Shown here piece after piece: positions 8,233 through 15,653 of a stretch of DNA of 32,181 bases. A program made the translations under genes and the position numbers. Position 1 is the stretch's first letter, and every line of letters begins with the position of its first letter. Source of the stretch: an uncultured bacterium (GTDB taxonomy: Bacteria; Verrucomicrobiota; Kiritimatiellia; CAIKKV01; CAIYGI01); contig CAIYGI010000104.1 of assembly GCA_903925685.1 (NCBI GenBank), positions 1 to 32,181 on the forward strand, written 5' to 3'. The notes under the pieces were generated by a model. The model was not told where the DNA came from. It did not search any database and was given only the letters and a program-made list of their open reading frames with translations.

Positions 8233-9335
8233 ATTCCAGGGAAAGATTTCAAAAATCCATTGCCCATGAGCTTCCGGACCGTCTGCCGGTCGACCTTTTA
8301 TGGCCGCGAGCCGAAACCATCGCCCAATTGAAGGAGCATTTCCAGACGGATTCCAATGAAACCATGCTCCGCAACCTGGGCGTTGATTTGCGTTGGATGG
8401 GGGTGAACGAACGGTATCCCGAGTTTGAGAAAAGCGTGAACGGCGAACTCACCGGGAATGCGCCGGGCGCCGGCAAAAAGTACATCTTTCACGACAAGCA
8501 AACGTTTGAGGATCATTGGGGCATCATGCACCGCGTCGGAGATGACGGGAAATACCTGGAATGGAAGGGGGGACCGCTGGTGGGAAGGGAGACCCTCGAG
8601 GGGTGGGATGTCCCGGCAGTGGAATACCCCTCGCTCGAAGCCATTCGTAAGAGGTTGCAGCCATTTAATGAATACGTGACCATTACCGAGCTGGAATTTC
8701 CGTTCAAACTCGCCTGGCACATTTGCGGCTACGAGCACTTCATGTACTTGATGGCGCTCAATCCCGGCATGGTTTCCGAGCTTTATGACCGAATCTACGC
8801 CTTTCAGACACGAAAGGCGGTGCTTTGCGCGCAGGCCGGCTTTGACGTCATTGCGGTGGTGGGCGACATTGCGGGCCAGAACGGCATGCTGTTTTCTCCG
8901 GATATGTTCGCGGAATTCGACGTGCCGAGGTTTTCAAAACTCATCCGTGAAGTCAAGGCCGTGAATCCCGCGGTGAAGGTCTTTTACCACAGCGACGGCA
9001 ACATGGAGGCCGTTATTCCGCATCTCGTAACGTGTGGCATCGACATCCTCAATCCCATCCAATCCGCTTGCATGGACCCGGCCAATATTAAGGAAAAATA
9101 CGGCAAGGTTCTTTCGTTCCACGGCACCATCTCGGTCCAGGACACCCTGCCGCACGGCACGGTCGACGATGTTCGGCGCGAGGTCATCGCACGGATTGAA
9201 ACCGTGGGGTATAACGGTGGGTTTGTTGTGAGTCCGGAAAACAGCATTCCCTACGATGCGCCGCTTGAAAACGTACTGGCGCTTTACGAAACCGTCCGGG
9301 ATTACGATTACCGAAAACTTGCGGCGCAAATGTGA
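8229..9335 (+). CDS. URO-D/MtaA-family methyltransferase-like protein
   Basis: The 368-residue protein belongs to the uroporphyrinogen decarboxylase superfamily (URO-D, PF01208). It opens with NSRERFQKSIAHELPDRLPV, the typical start for the MtaA/CmuA-like branch. GFDVIAVVGDIAGQNGMLFSP and VFYHSDGNMEAVIPHLV match the barrel segments that carry ligands in corrinoid-dependent methyltransferases. LSFHGTISVQDTLPHGT and FVVSPENSIPYDAPLENVLA complete the fold. It is not a haem-pathway HemE: the N-terminus differs and no haem genes are near. In PVC genomes such proteins are numerous and often sit in glycan loci. A role in methyl transfer, for example removing O-methyl groups from sugars, is inference, because no corrinoid protein or reductive activator is in the window. 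It is cytoplasmic. Confidence 0.85.
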   Translation: MNSRERFQKSIAHELPDRLPVDLLWPRAETIAQLKEHFQTDSNETMLRNLGVDLRWMGVNERYPEFEKSVNGELTGNAPGAGKKYIFHDKQTFEDHWGIMHRVGDDGKYLEWKGGPLVGRETLEGWDVPAVEYPSLEAIRKRLQPFNEYVTITELEFPFKLAWHICGYEHFMYLMALNPGMVSELYDRIYAFQTRKAVLCAQAGFDVIAVVGDIAGQNGMLFSPDMFAEFDVPRFSKLIREVKAVNPAVKVFYHSDGNMEAVIPHLVTCGIDILNPIQSACMDPANIKEKYGKVLSFHGTISVQDTLPHGTVDDVRREVIARIETVGYNGGFVVSPENSIPYDAPLENVLALYETVRDYDYRKLAAQM

Positions 9336-9414
9336 GTGGTTAGGGCTATCTGATCAAACAGAGACGATTTTCACCGGTTTGAATTTCCGACGCCGGTTGT
9401 GGTCGAGCGGATGA

Positions 9415-9621
9415 CCTTCGGGTCTTCGGGTCCTGAAAAAATTGCTTTGGCAAGCGGAGGAGTGCTATTATTCCCGCACGGAATGGATCTTGCACAAGGA
9501 GGAGCAAAAAAGATCACTGGCGCGACGGATTTGGACGGCCAGCGGCGCATTGACCCCGTCTCAGGCATCGTTGATAGCTCCTGCTGTATTCCAAGGTTGG
9601 ATGGACCCGAATAAGTTGTGA
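9415..9621 (+). pseudogene. 3' remnant of a DUF4838 gene
   Basis: The frame ending at the TGA of 9619-9621 reads LTPSQ, then about eight residues, then QGWMDPNKL-stop. This matches the C-terminus of the DUF4838 copies at 25-32 kb (LTAKPSQ, a short linker, QNWLDPNKL-stop). The resemblance continues past the stop: TGATTAG here, as after the other three copies. The frame opens only after a TGA at 9412-9414 and no start codon with an SD is present. Further upstream the similarity to the intact copies is weak. I read it as the surviving tail of a fifth DUF4838 copy (counting the 896-residue protein), lying between the URO-D and Gfo/Idh/MocA genes. Confidence 0.6.
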
Positions 9622-9698
9622 TTAGGCGCTTGCGGCGCCTCTCCGATTTCGATAGATTCAGGGTTTTCGAGAAACGTTATCAATTAAGAGTCAGGCAG
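9622..9698 (+). other. Intergenic hairpin without T-tract
   Basis: A 6-bp stem, AGGCGC 9624-9629 with GCGCCT 9635-9640 and a 5-nt loop, follows the remnant stop. It lacks the downstream T-run of an intrinsic terminator. Nothing else was recognised in this stretch. Confidence 0.2.
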
Positions 9699-9729
9699 TT
9701 GTGAAATAGGCTCACAATAAAGCAAAGGA
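9699..9729 (+). promoter_or_regulatory. Inverted-repeat operator candidate and SD for the Gfo/Idh/MocA gene
   Basis: TTGTGA (9699-9704) and TCACAA (9712-9717) are perfect 6-base inverted arms with a 7-base spacer. They lie immediately before AAAGGAG (9723-9729), which serves ATG 9739. The arms match CRP/FNR-type half-sites, but CRP needs a 6-base spacer, so a different regulator or an RNA hairpin is equally possible. Confidence 0.4.
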
Positions 9730-9738
9730 GCGAGGTCC

Positions 9739-10782
9739 ATGGGTAAAATCCGTTTGGGAATCATCGGCACGGGGCAGAGGGTCTTTCAACATGGAGATGT
9801 GGTGTTCAAGAACTGCACGGACATCGCCGTCCTCGCCGCCATCTGCGACAACAAGAGCGACCGGCTGGCACGCGTCAAGAAGGAGTATGGGCGGGAATTC
9901 GGTTACGAGGCGAACGCATACCTGGATTACCGGGAGATGCTGGCGAAGGAAAAGTTGGACGGCGTGTACATCGCAACCCCCAACGACATGCATTTGGATG
10001 TGGCGCTGGCGGCGTTCAAGGCCGGCGCCCATGTGCTGTGCGAGAAACCCATGGAAGTGTCCCTTGCCAGGGCCGACCAAATGATTGCCGCCGCCAAAAA
10101 GCACAAGAAGCTGCTGGGCATGGCGATGCAGATGCACTACCGCCGGCGCTACCACAAAGTGAAGGAGATCATCGACAGCGGCAGAATTGGCAAAGTCGCG
10201 CAGGTGTGGTGCACGGAATACCGGCCGGAGTACTCCGCGTTGAAGGAGTGGGTATGGGATCCCGCCCGCTCCGGCGGCGCCATCCACGAGAAGAACTGCC
10301 ATCACTACGACATCTTCAACCTCTGGCTGGAGAGCCGTCCGACAACGGTCTACGCCAGCGGCAGCATCATCAAGCACGCAAAGCCGCATGGCGTCGCCAG
10401 CGCCATTATCGACAACGCCTGGATCATCAACGACTTCGAGAACGGGGCCCGAGGCATGGTCGGGATATGCTTCCTGGCGGGGAAGGGGCAGGAGCATACC
10501 AGGGAGTTCGGCGTCTGGGGCGCCGGGGGGAAGATCACGTTCGACGTCACGGACGATGAGATCATCCATGTCGAACTCGCCAACGGCGACAACGAGGAGT
10601 TCAAAATGATGAAAGATGAAGAATTCAGAGGCGGCGTGTTCCGCGACTTCGCCGATTGCATCGTCAGCGGGAAACAACCGCTCGTGACTCCGCAGATGGG
10701 GCGTGACAGCCTGCTTGTCCCGATGGCCGCCGAGTTGTCGATCAAGGAGAAGAGGATCGTTAACGTTTCCGAACTGAAGTGA
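9739..10782 (+). CDS. Gfo/Idh/MocA-family NAD(P)-dependent oxidoreductase
   Basis: The 347-residue cytoplasmic dehydrogenase has an N-terminal Rossmann fold (LGIIGTGQR, then AAICDNKSDR). It carries GVYIATPNDMHLDVALAAFKAG and the family signature EKP in HVLCEKPMEV near residue 100. The C-terminal substrate domain includes GGAIHEKNCHHYDIFNLWL, where the paired histidines fit the catalytic HxxxH-type region. The length is normal for the family. These enzymes oxidise or reduce hydroxyls of sugars, inositols or sugar acids; the exact substrate is unknown. AAAGGAG 9 bases ahead of the ATG fixes the start. A second, broken member of the family lies at 13182-13612, and both end with a similar RIVNV motif. 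Confidence 0.9.
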   Translation: MGKIRLGIIGTGQRVFQHGDVVFKNCTDIAVLAAICDNKSDRLARVKKEYGREFGYEANAYLDYREMLAKEKLDGVYIATPNDMHLDVALAAFKAGAHVLCEKPMEVSLARADQMIAAAKKHKKLLGMAMQMHYRRRYHKVKEIIDSGRIGKVAQVWCTEYRPEYSALKEWVWDPARSGGAIHEKNCHHYDIFNLWLESRPTTVYASGSIIKHAKPHGVASAIIDNAWIINDFENGARGMVGICFLAGKGQEHTREFGVWGAGGKITFDVTDDEIIHVELANGDNEEFKMMKDEEFRGGVFRDFADCIVSGKQPLVTPQMGRDSLLVPMAAELSIKEKRIVNVSELK

Positions 10783-10921
10783 AAATATGATTGACCATTG
10801 CGGATGACGGCGCCTGGGCGAAGAATGAAACGATCGCGGAGCGCTGATCTAAAAAGGCGATTAGGCTGAAGACTGTTAGCCTATTAGGCAGAAAACGAGT
10901 GAGACTCTTGCAAAACCCCTT
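10783..10921 (+). other. Intergenic stretch before the compound palindrome
   Basis: This is the 5' part of a 271-base gap between the dehydrogenase and the propeller gene. I see no gene or convincing promoter in it. It leads into the palindromic repeat at 10922-10970. Confidence 0.3.
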
Positions 10922-10970
10922 GTGGCATGGGCGTCCCGCCCATGAATCACGGGCAAGATGCCCGTGCCAC
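10922..10970 (+). repeat. Compound palindromic repeat (two hairpins inside an outer stem)
   Basis: The outer arms GTGG (10922-10925) and CCAC (10967-10970) enclose two perfect 8-bp hairpins. The first is CATGGGCG/CGCCCATG (10926-10933, 10937-10944, loop TCC). The second is CACGGGCA/TGCCCGTG (10948-10955, 10959-10966, loop AGA). The whole can fold as a three-way junction. On the minus strand it would read as a GILPVIHGRDAHAT-like peptide, a motif I associate with dispersed intergenic repeats of PVC bacteria. A second element of the same design lies at 31811-31866. It is probably a REP/MITE-like repeat, not a terminator, because no T-tract follows. Confidence 0.7.
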
Positions 10971-10980
10971 GTTGGTTGGC

Positions 10981-10990
10981 GGGGGGGGGG
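10981..10990 (+). repeat. G10 homopolymer run
   Basis: Ten consecutive G residues lie between the palindromic repeat and the SD of the propeller gene. Such a run is prone to slippage. It lies outside the coding region if translation starts at 11054, so length changes would not shift the frame, but they could alter spacing in the leader. Confidence 0.5.
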
Positions 10991-11053
10991 CAAGCGGCTC
11001 CAAAGCAAACAACAGCGCGACCGGACATCCGGCCGTGGACAAAGGAGGACACA

Positions 11054-13102
11054 ATGGGTGCAAGAACGTATAAATTCAAATTGTTTTCGGATGATTATTT
11101 CCGCTTGATCAACCAGACCGGCGTGCGGCAGCGCGTCGGCCTTTGCGGTCTTGACTACGCCAACTGCTGGGACTTGAATGTTTCCCCGGATGGCATCGTT
11201 TATTACGCCCCCTGCGATGAGACAGGCCGCAACCGCCACACGCGGCTGATCGCCTATGATTACCAGGCCGACACGGCGAAAATATGCGTCAAGGCGGAAG
11301 AGGTTGCCCTGCCGAAATTTCGCCAGCTTCCGGCCACAAAATTTCACGAGTCGATCTGCTTTCTTCCGGATGGCAGGGTCTTTGCAACCACCCACACGAC
11401 CGACCGCGCTCCGGCGCATCCCGAATTCATGCTTATCGCCCACCATACCCACATCTGGGAAGGGTGGCCGGGCTCGACGATGGTGTGCTACGATCCGAAG
11501 ACGGGCAAGGCCGAGAATTGGGGCGTACCGGCGCCGCGCGAAACCATATACGGCGCCACCTACGACGCGAAGCACAACGCCGTTTACATGATCGGGTTCA
11601 CACGAGGCCACGTGTACCGATTTTCCCTTGACGACCATAGTGTCAAGGATTTGGGCAAGGCTGCCGAGCTTTACTGTTATCGCCTCCATCCCGGGCCCGA
11701 CAAGCACATCTACGGCTGCACAAAGTCGGGGTATTTGTTTAGAATCAATGTGGATACGGAGAAGATCGAGGATCTCAACTGGCGCGTTCCCGAGTATCCC
11801 GGCAACTACTGCAACAACACATGGTACCGCTATATGAGCCAGGCTCATAACGTGGACGACCACACGTTTGTTTTCGTACCCAGTTGCTCGGACGAGTTTT
11901 TTAAGTTTGACACGCAAACCCTCAAGGTTGCGTCCATCGGGCGAAAGGCGCCTTTCGACGAGTTTGTGGACTGCATGCCGACGACCATGACCATTAACGA
12001 GTCCGCGATGGACAAGCACGGCGTGCTGTGGTACGTCATCGGGCCTAACCCCTTGCAGTCAATGGACGATTTCCGCGTCTACGCGGGTCCCGGCTACCTG
12101 ATGCGCTGGGATTACTTGAACAACAAACAGCCCGAATGTCTCGGCGCGACGGGCACACCCGACTACCAGCAAAGACGCGCATCGTGTCTCTGCATTGACA
12201 AGAAGCGGGATATGCTTTACGTGATTGGCGGCCACGAAGGCGGTCTGAGCCTCCTTTGCATCGACCTTGAGAAGTTCCGTCCGCACATGTACGAGCCAGG
12301 CCCGCTGTCCACAGACCCGATTTTCCGCCCCAGGGACATGACGCCCGAGGAGAAAGCGCTCAAGATCAAACGCGGCAAGGCGACCGAAGAGACCACGGCA
12401 TTTAATTCATATTACGCCTTTCCCATCGAAAACATCACGCCCGTCCGACTCTGGAGAAACGTCCCTCATACAAACATCGAGGACTCCAAGGTCATCGGCC
12501 TTGTATGGGATGACGACAATCTGCTCCATGGCCTTTGCGGAGACAAGACCCGGTACTGCTTCACGATCAAGGACAAGAAGGTTGCCAACTTCGCGCCGTT
12601 TGACGAGGCCGACGGGAAATACAAGGCATGGCTTCTCAACGGCATTTATCCCCGGGCCTGCGTTTTTGACGACACCATCGTTCTCCCTCACGTTGTCGGC
12701 CGCCAATATATCGCGAAAGCTTCTGCTGTCGCGGAGTGGAACGGCGGCAGGAAGATTGTGGGGACGAAGGACGGCCTGCTTGCCATTGTCAGCGGGTCCG
12801 ATGTTTATGCCCTGGGCAACGCCGCCGCCTACGGACCGGTGCGCTGTCTTTGTGTCAATGCGCTGAAAACCAGACTGTGGGGCACCGCCGGCGACGATGA
12901 AGACCTGGGGACGGTATTCTATTATGATGACAAGGTTGGGATCCGGCAGCTCGGTTTCCTGATGTATAACATCCACGGCTATTTTGACGGCCCCTCGGCC
13001 AGCAATATTCTTTCCAGCATCGTCGTCAGCAAGGATGAAAAGCTTATCGCCGTCGGCGGCGCCGACCGGATGGGTGCCATTCATATCGCCGACCTCAAGT
13101 AG
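11054..13102 (+). CDS. Cytoplasmic beta-propeller protein of unknown function
   Basis: I chose ATG 11054 because AAAGGAGG lies just upstream; the longer frame from 10958 would run through the palindromic repeat and the G10 run. The 682-residue product has no signal peptide. Recurrent blade-like strands are visible: VSPDGIVYYAP, SICFLPDGRVFATTH, ATYDAKHNAVYMIGFTRG, LHPGPDKHIYGCTKSGYLFR, CIDKKRDMLYVIGGHEGG and SSIVVSKDEKLIAVGGADR. These resemble SMP-30/YVTN/PQQ-type propellers, probably with more than seven blades or two propellers. Histidines are abundant near residues 100-145 (THTTDRAPAHPEF; IAHHTHIW) and might bind a metal. No catalytic family can be assigned. It lies between an intact and a broken Gfo/Idh/MocA gene, so a role as an intracellular sugar lactonase, lyase or isomerase is only a guess. 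Confidence 0.75.
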   Translation: MGARTYKFKLFSDDYFRLINQTGVRQRVGLCGLDYANCWDLNVSPDGIVYYAPCDETGRNRHTRLIAYDYQADTAKICVKAEEVALPKFRQLPATKFHESICFLPDGRVFATTHTTDRAPAHPEFMLIAHHTHIWEGWPGSTMVCYDPKTGKAENWGVPAPRETIYGATYDAKHNAVYMIGFTRGHVYRFSLDDHSVKDLGKAAELYCYRLHPGPDKHIYGCTKSGYLFRINVDTEKIEDLNWRVPEYPGNYCNNTWYRYMSQAHNVDDHTFVFVPSCSDEFFKFDTQTLKVASIGRKAPFDEFVDCMPTTMTINESAMDKHGVLWYVIGPNPLQSMDDFRVYAGPGYLMRWDYLNNKQPECLGATGTPDYQQRRASCLCIDKKRDMLYVIGGHEGGLSLLCIDLEKFRPHMYEPGPLSTDPIFRPRDMTPEEKALKIKRGKATEETTAFNSYYAFPIENITPVRLWRNVPHTNIEDSKVIGLVWDDDNLLHGLCGDKTRYCFTIKDKKVANFAPFDEADGKYKAWLLNGIYPRACVFDDTIVLPHVVGRQYIAKASAVAEWNGGRKIVGTKDGLLAIVSGSDVYALGNAAAYGPVRCLCVNALKTRLWGTAGDDEDLGTVFYYDDKVGIRQLGFLMYNIHGYFDGPSASNILSSIVVSKDEKLIAVGGADRMGAIHIADLK

Positions 13103-13181
13103 GCAGCCGAAGAAATAATCCATCGGGGGTGCCGTGGTTTTGCGCGAGGCTGCACAAAACAGGAACAGGGAAAATTTAATC

Positions 13182-13612
13182 ATGATGCGCATTGGAATTG
13201 TTGGAACCGGCCGCCGGGCCGCCAGTTTCGCCGAGGAGCTACTCAAGTCGAAACACTTCTGCCATCGCGCACAACTTGCCGCGCTCTGCGACATCAATCC
13301 CAAGCGCATGGCGGCTTTCCAGTCGCTCTATGCGCCGGGAGTCGCGACGCACAAGGATTACGACGCGTTTCTGGAGAAAGGGAAGCTGGATGGCGTAATC
13401 GGCGATGTGGTCATGGTCTCCGTTGTCGAAACCCTGGAGGGCAGCAACCATTTCAACCGGTGGCACCGCCATAAGGCCATCAGCGGCGGCATCATGCTCC
13501 AGAAGGGAACGCACACGCTGGATCTGATCATTGGAGCGCCATCGCGGGCATCGCCGCCGAACAATCCATGGCGGAGCGGCGCATCGTGAATGTCGCGGAA
13601 ATGATCCGCTAA
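13182..13612 (+). pseudogene. Gfo/Idh/MocA oxidoreductase, broken by two internal deletions
   Basis: The frame starts MMRIGIVGTGRR, a Rossmann motif, and runs to EKGKLDGV. It then jumps directly to IGDVVMVSVVETLEGSNHFN. Comparison with the intact gene at 9739 shows about 73 residues missing at that junction (near base 13396), including the ATPNDMH and EKP motifs. A second junction, near 13533 after THTLDLI, removes most of the C-terminal domain and shifts the frame, so the ORF ends at 13589. The genuine family C-terminus survives in another frame as AAEQSMAERRIVNVAEMIR, ending at the TAA of 13610-13612. It lacks cofactor and catalytic elements and cannot be active. It is a 5' and 3' remnant of a once complete gene between the propeller and the esterase. 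Confidence 0.8.
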
Positions 13613-13637
13613 CATGGCAACGGGGAGGATATCGTAT

Positions 13638-15653
13638 ATGTCGACCTTTATTCCTTACGGCCAGATGGTACAGGAGTACTATGTGAACCGGGTGCGCGCT
13701 CTGGCGGCGGAACGGCGCCGCCGCCGCGCGGCGATTCGCACCCCCGCCGCCGCCGCGCGGCTGGTCCGGGATGTCCGGGCCAGGATCGCCCGTTGTTTTG
13801 GCCCGTTCCCGCCGCGCACGCCGCTGGCCCCGGTTGTCACCGGCGTCGTCCTGCGGGAGCGGTATCGGATCGAGACCGTGATGTTCAGCAGCCGCCCGGA
13901 CTTTCCCGTCACGGCCAATCTGTATGTGCCGCTCAAAAGGAATGGCGCCTGCCCGGGCGTGATTTTCAGTTGCGGCCACAACCCACTGGGCAAGGCGGCC
14001 GTCAACTACCAGACCTTATGCCGGAGTCTCGCCAGCAACGGATTTGTCGTCCTGATCTACGACCCGATCAGCCAGGGTGAACGACGGCAATACGTGAACG
14101 ATCGCCATCCGCTGGCGCCCAAAGCGCTCTGCGACGAACACAACATGCTGGGTAACCGCATGTCGCTGACCGGGGAGTTCTTTGGCGCCTGGCGGGCGTG
14201 GGACGGTATCCGCGCCCTGGATTATCTGTTGACCCGGCCGGAGGTGGACCCAGCCCGGATCGGGGTCACGGGCAATTCCGGTGGAGGTACGCTGACCTCT
14301 TTTCTCAATGCGTTGGATGACCGGGTTGCGATGGCGGCGCCGAGCTGTTATGTGACGACCATGTTGCGAAACATCGAGAATGAACTGCCGCAGGACAGCG
14401 AACAGATTCCGCCCGGTTTCCTGGCCGCCGGTCTGGACATGGCGGACTTTTTTATCGCGCGGGCGCCGCGTCCAACCTTGTTGCTGGGACAGCGGAATGA
14501 CTTCTTCGATCCCCGCGGGCTGCGGGAAACCTACGAGGAGGTGCGGCGGGTCTACGCTTTGCTCGGGGCGGAGGATCATGTCGCCTGTTTCATCGGCCCG
14601 GACGAGCACGGGCTGCATCGGGAAAACCGGGCGGCCATCGGCCGGTTCATGGCGAGATGCGCCGGGATCCGATGGATGCGGAACGAAGCGCCGATTCCCG
14701 TCGAAGACGAAGCAACGCTTTTCTGCACACCGACCGGACAGGTGGAGGCCGCCATCCCCGCTTGCCGGAAAGTGCCGGAGTTGACCCGGAGCGACGCGGA
14801 CACACTGCGGCGCCAACGGCGGCGGTTTACAGGGTCCGCGCTTCGCACGCGGGCCGCGGCCATGCTTGCTCTGCCGCCTGCCGCGGGTGTTCCCGCTTAT
14901 CGCGTGTTGCGATCCATTTCGGATCTTCCGGTCAAGAAAGCGAAGTATGTCAGCCGGTTTGCGGTGGAAACCGAACCCGGGATTCAGGCCATCCTCCATT
15001 ACATTTCGAATAAGCCTGAGGCGTACCGCAACTACCTCGATGGGGGGGCTGCGGCCGTTCTGCATGTCCCCCACCTTTCCAGTTGGACGGATATACAGGA
15101 CGGCGAAATTCTAGGGGCAGACGGCGGCACCGATGTATTCGCGTTGGATCCGCGTGGGGTTGGGGAGTCATTGCCGATACGCTGCAGCATGACGGATTTC
15201 TTTGCGTCCTATGACAGCGATTTCTTATATGCGTGCAACGGTAGTTTGCTGGGCCAGCCTTATCTCGGCGGCAAGGTGTTTGACGTGCTGCAGACGCTGG
15301 CGTTGCTGCATGAGCGGGGATACAAGACAATCCATCTGGTCGGGCGTGGACTGGGCGCGATCACGGGGGCGTTTGCGGCGCTCTTGTCGGAGCACGTCAC
15401 TCGGGTGACGCTGAAGAATGCGTTGCTTTCTTATGATGAACTCGCTCGCCAGTCGGCCTGTAAATGGCCGCTTTCCCATATGCTGCCCGGCGTGTTGCGC
15501 CATTTCGACCTGCCGGATGTTTATGCCGCCCTGGCGGCCAGGAAGCTGGAGATCATCGATCCGTGGGACGAGCAAATGCGGCTCTGGAAGCCGGTGGCGG
15601 GGCGTCGGCACGCCGCGCGTCTGGGTATCAGAAAGGTTAGAAAGGGTGTATGA
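13638..15653 (+). CDS. Tandem alpha/beta-hydrolase (acetyl-xylan-esterase-like)
   Basis: I chose ATG 13638 because GGGGAGG (13622-13628) lies 9 bases upstream; the alternative ATG 13614 has none. This gives 671 residues. The N-terminal hydrolase holds a complete triad: Ser214 in GNSGGG, Asp288 in QRNDFFDP and His324 in DEHGLH. ANLYVPL and GVIFSCGHN supply the strand and oxyanion region. This pattern fits the acetyl-xylan esterase / peptidase-S9-like esterases of polysaccharide loci. A second hydrolase-like half follows (residues about 400-660), but its elbow reads GRGLG at 569-573, with Gly where the nucleophile Ser should be, so it looks inactive. No signal peptide is visible. Its stop overlaps the amidohydrolase start as ATGA, so the two are probably co-translated. 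Confidence 0.8.
   Translation: MSTFIPYGQMVQEYYVNRVRALAAERRRRRAAIRTPAAAARLVRDVRARIARCFGPFPPRTPLAPVVTGVVLRERYRIETVMFSSRPDFPVTANLYVPLKRNGACPGVIFSCGHNPLGKAAVNYQTLCRSLASNGFVVLIYDPISQGERRQYVNDRHPLAPKALCDEHNMLGNRMSLTGEFFGAWRAWDGIRALDYLLTRPEVDPARIGVTGNSGGGTLTSFLNALDDRVAMAAPSCYVTTMLRNIENELPQDSEQIPPGFLAAGLDMADFFIARAPRPTLLLGQRNDFFDPRGLRETYEEVRRVYALLGAEDHVACFIGPDEHGLHRENRAAIGRFMARCAGIRWMRNEAPIPVEDEATLFCTPTGQVEAAIPACRKVPELTRSDADTLRRQRRRFTGSALRTRAAAMLALPPAAGVPAYRVLRSISDLPVKKAKYVSRFAVETEPGIQAILHYISNKPEAYRNYLDGGAAAVLHVPHLSSWTDIQDGEILGADGGTDVFALDPRGVGESLPIRCSMTDFFASYDSDFLYACNGSLLGQPYLGGKVFDVLQTLALLHERGYKTIHLVGRGLGAITGAFAALLSEHVTRVTLKNALLSYDELARQSACKWPLSHMLPGVLRHFDLPDVYAALAARKLEIIDPWDEQMRLWKPVAGRRHAARLGIRKVRKGV

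Noticed and set aside
9399-9614. 71-codon ORF as a separate gene
   Set aside because: It overlaps the DUF4838 tail remnant in a different frame, shows no recognisable motif and has no SD. The match to the tail of copies A-C is in the other frame.
9624-9640. Intrinsic terminator
   Set aside because: The 6-bp stem has no T-tract after it. The hairpins at 10922-10970 and 31811-31866 were also rejected as terminators for lack of T-runs.
9699-9717. Canonical CRP binding site
   Set aside because: The spacer is 7 bases where CRP sites have 6, and the site lies next to the SD and not at a promoter. It is kept only as an unassigned inverted repeat.
10958-11053. Longer N-terminus for the propeller gene
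   Set aside because: It would translate through the palindromic repeat and the G10 run and has no SD, whereas ATG 11054 has AAAGGAGG directly upstream.
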